Shown here in pieces: positions 62,069-64,000 of a stretch of DNA of 64,000 nucleotides. How positions within the stretch are numbered: position 1 is the stretch's first letter; the number at the start of each line of letters is the position of its first letter. The notes below the pieces were generated by a model, which did no database searches, was not told the DNA's origin, and was given only the letters and a program-made list of their open reading frames with translations. Both the position numbers and the translations under genes were made by a program. The DNA is from Numida meleagris (Eukaryota; Chordata; Aves; Galliformes; Numididae). The DNA is taken from positions 14,370,876 to 14,434,875 of the forward strand of contig NC_034412.1 in NCBI RefSeq assembly GCF_002078875.1. Direction: 5' to 3'.

Positions 62069-62088
62069 GTCACTAGGAGACGCCATGA
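62069..62088 (+). promoter_or_regulatory. CTCF-like motif
   Basis: TCACTAGGAGACGCCAT compares with the CTCF consensus CCACTAGGGGGCGCTA, with two G-to-A changes in the G-run and the CGC retained. Matches of this quality occur by chance, so this is only a candidate. Confidence 0.3.
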
Positions 62089-63752
62089 GCAGATTTTATT
62101 TAGAGACTTTGAAAAACAATTAGCTGAGGATTATAGGACTAAAAGGCCTTCACTAGCTGTACCTGGAAAATACTTTGCCCATTTAATGCCTTCTAAGCTG
62201 TCATTGTGCTTGAACTTCAGTCCCAGTGATTAATGAAAAGCTGCAGGGCACAGCTAGAAGCTAAAGTCTCAATTATGAAAAAGCAGTAACTAGTTTAATG
62301 TGCTGATGCTTTTATACTTAAACTGACAGCTGTGAAAAATGGCAATATTTCCAATCATGCTTTAATAATTTATCATTAATTTATTGGCATGTCCAACACA
62401 CTTTACTCCCACTGTTCTTTTCCTCCTTGTAGGCTCATGGCATTTCAACACTGAAGAACAAAATCTGTGGCAAATCTCTAAGGACGAGTCTCCTTATGGT
62501 GTCTGTTTGCAAGCATTCAATATTATAAAGTAATGCATGCTTTATCAATGCAGATACAGTATGAACATTTTTGTGGGCTACGATATATGATCACATATCA
62601 TTACTGCTACTAGATCACTCCAACTCCATTTACCTTGCTGGAATTAGACCAAGTAAGAACATGGATGGCTTTGTGGGACTGGGGCAGCCAGCCGTGTGCA
62701 GGCAGTGTTTGTTCGTCAGACCAGCAAGCTCTTTGGAAGGAGAGCAGAAACTGTCTAAGTGCTCTAAATCAAACATTGTGTTTGGAAAGTGCCCCTTTTG
62801 AAGAATGTAGGCAGTCTCACCTGCTACAAAGTCTGTGGAAATGTTATTATATTTAATTCCGAACAATCAAACCAATGCAGCTAAGTTAATTTGGAACAGC
62901 TGAAGATCTACAGTACGCTTATTTTTTCAGATATTTTGAATTTTTCCTTTCCTCTCTTGGTTCTCCCTGCTTGCTCAGTTGCTCTTGATTTGTTGTATAA
63001 CAATGGGAAAGGAACAAAGTCGAATAGCAAAACCTTGCTTCAGTACAATTTCCATGCTGAATTTAGTTTGTCATGGTTCATGGCTGTTCCCAGGTCTGCT
63101 GTGGATGAGACAAATATTCACAAAGATGAACAATTATGAATTTTAGAGACCATGACAGCTTATTCTTTTGATAGCAGAAGCTAACCCTATCTTAGTTCCC
63201 ATCTGATACTCCTGTCATTTACAAAAACTTAATCATCCAAGCAGGAGTGACTCTTATTTGTGCTTTTGCATACATTTCTCTTTGTGTAATGACTGACGCT
63301 GCTAAGAACTGGGCGATACTAAGTTGCTGGTGCTTTTTATTGGACCTGATGGCTCCTGAGCTTTTTTGCAAAGCCCACATAGGCCTGAATGATAGCTGAG
63401 CTCTTCTTGACAGCCTGGCTGTGCTCATAGTTGCCAGTTCCTGGTTTTAAAAGCAGTCCGACTAGCCAGTGGGGAAAGTTATTCTAAACTGTTTGGTGCA
63501 AACTGTTACAAAACTGCTATCTGGCTGTCATTCATGAACTGACTGAATAGGAGAAACATGGCTATGAGAGAATATTAATACCAATTGATGTGACATCCAT
63601 AATGGTCTAACAAGTATCACGTATTATACTGCTGGACAAGAAATTGTTCACAGAAAACTGCAGTGTGTCCAATTTGAATTGATGTAATGGAAAGAACCTG
63701 TCAAGCAGTTTGCTCCATAGGTTGAGAATTTGCTCTTTCCTACCCCCCCTCC

Positions 63753-63767
63753 AAAAAAAAAAAAAAA
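63753..63767. repeat. Poly-A tract
   Basis: A run of 15 A following a C-rich stretch. No retrocopy was recognised upstream. Confidence 0.9.
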
Positions 63768-64000
63768 TTCTGCCTTTGCTTGTATTTACATTTGAACATT
63801 TCTGTTTGAAGTTTTGATCATAATTTTCCACGGGGACAAAGTTTATACTGATTAGTTAACAGTTCAATTATTATCAAAGGGAGTTTGAATGAAAAGGAAC
63901 TGAGTTCCCAGCCCTGCCTTAACTGCATGCTTGAGAACCAAGTGTGGCACTTAATTAGGAATCCTGGAAATGGGCTAAGGAAGGTGAATCATTAGTAACA

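Larger units (their letters stand above)
61739..64000. other. Unique non-coding stretch, no gene
   Basis: No gene recognised. Frames of up to 82 codons look random. The section 61980-62420 is repeat-free and A+T-rich, with several ATTAAT/TAATTTAT motifs and a CTCF-like site at 62069-62088. A run of 15 A lies at 63753-63767. Confidence 0.62.

Noticed and set aside
1..64000. CRISPR arrays, operons, ribosome-binding sites, phage genes
   Set aside because: Nothing prokaryotic is present: no regularly spaced repeats and no dense coding. CR1 elements and base composition point to a bird.

Overview
The window looks like non-coding DNA from a bird genome. It is about 60% A+T by eye, poor in CpG and almost free of repeats. 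The recognisable mobile elements are mainly CR1 retroposons: no Alu, B1/B2 or L1 elements are visible. CR1 is the dominant LINE of birds. A turtle or crocodilian genome would carry far more repeats per 64 kb, so a bird is the better fit. I cannot name the species or the locus.

I found no protein-coding gene, no exon I could defend, and no tRNA, rRNA or snRNA gene. Every open frame is short (160 codons at most). None encodes a protein I recognise, apart from frames that cut through CR1 reverse-transcriptase or endonuclease remnants. The window therefore reads as a gene desert or a very large intron.

Layout. 1-3.7 kb is plain unique sequence. A possible LTR end lies at 3.7-3.95 kb. 4-18 kb is unique A+T-rich DNA with scattered motif matches. 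A small CpG-enriched patch lies near 18.0-18.3 kb and a TA/TG microsatellite at 19.4 kb. A CR1 endonuclease fragment (+) is at 20.9-21.35 kb. A hairpin plus short duplication is at 22.3 kb and a possible promoter-like or LTR-like block at 22.6-22.85 kb. Old repeat remnants lie near 26.1 and 27.0-27.3 kb. A short CR1 3' end (-) is at 30.3 kb. An ancient tRNA-derived SINE is at 35.35-35.77 kb. A long unique stretch runs from 35.8 to 52.2 kb. An internally deleted CR1 (-) is at 52.23-52.93 kb, a 547-bp CR1 (-) at 56.2-56.8 kb, a GC-rich block at 57.0-57.4 kb and a short CR1 3' end (+) at 61.66-61.74 kb.

No genes act together here. If the region has a function it is probably cis-regulatory, and the blocks I flag for that are unproven without alignment to other amniotes. 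I did not find a clear new biological system. The most informative objects are the deleted CR1 at 52.2-52.9 kb, the tRNA-SINE at 35.4 kb and the isolated CpG-enriched patch at 18.1 kb.
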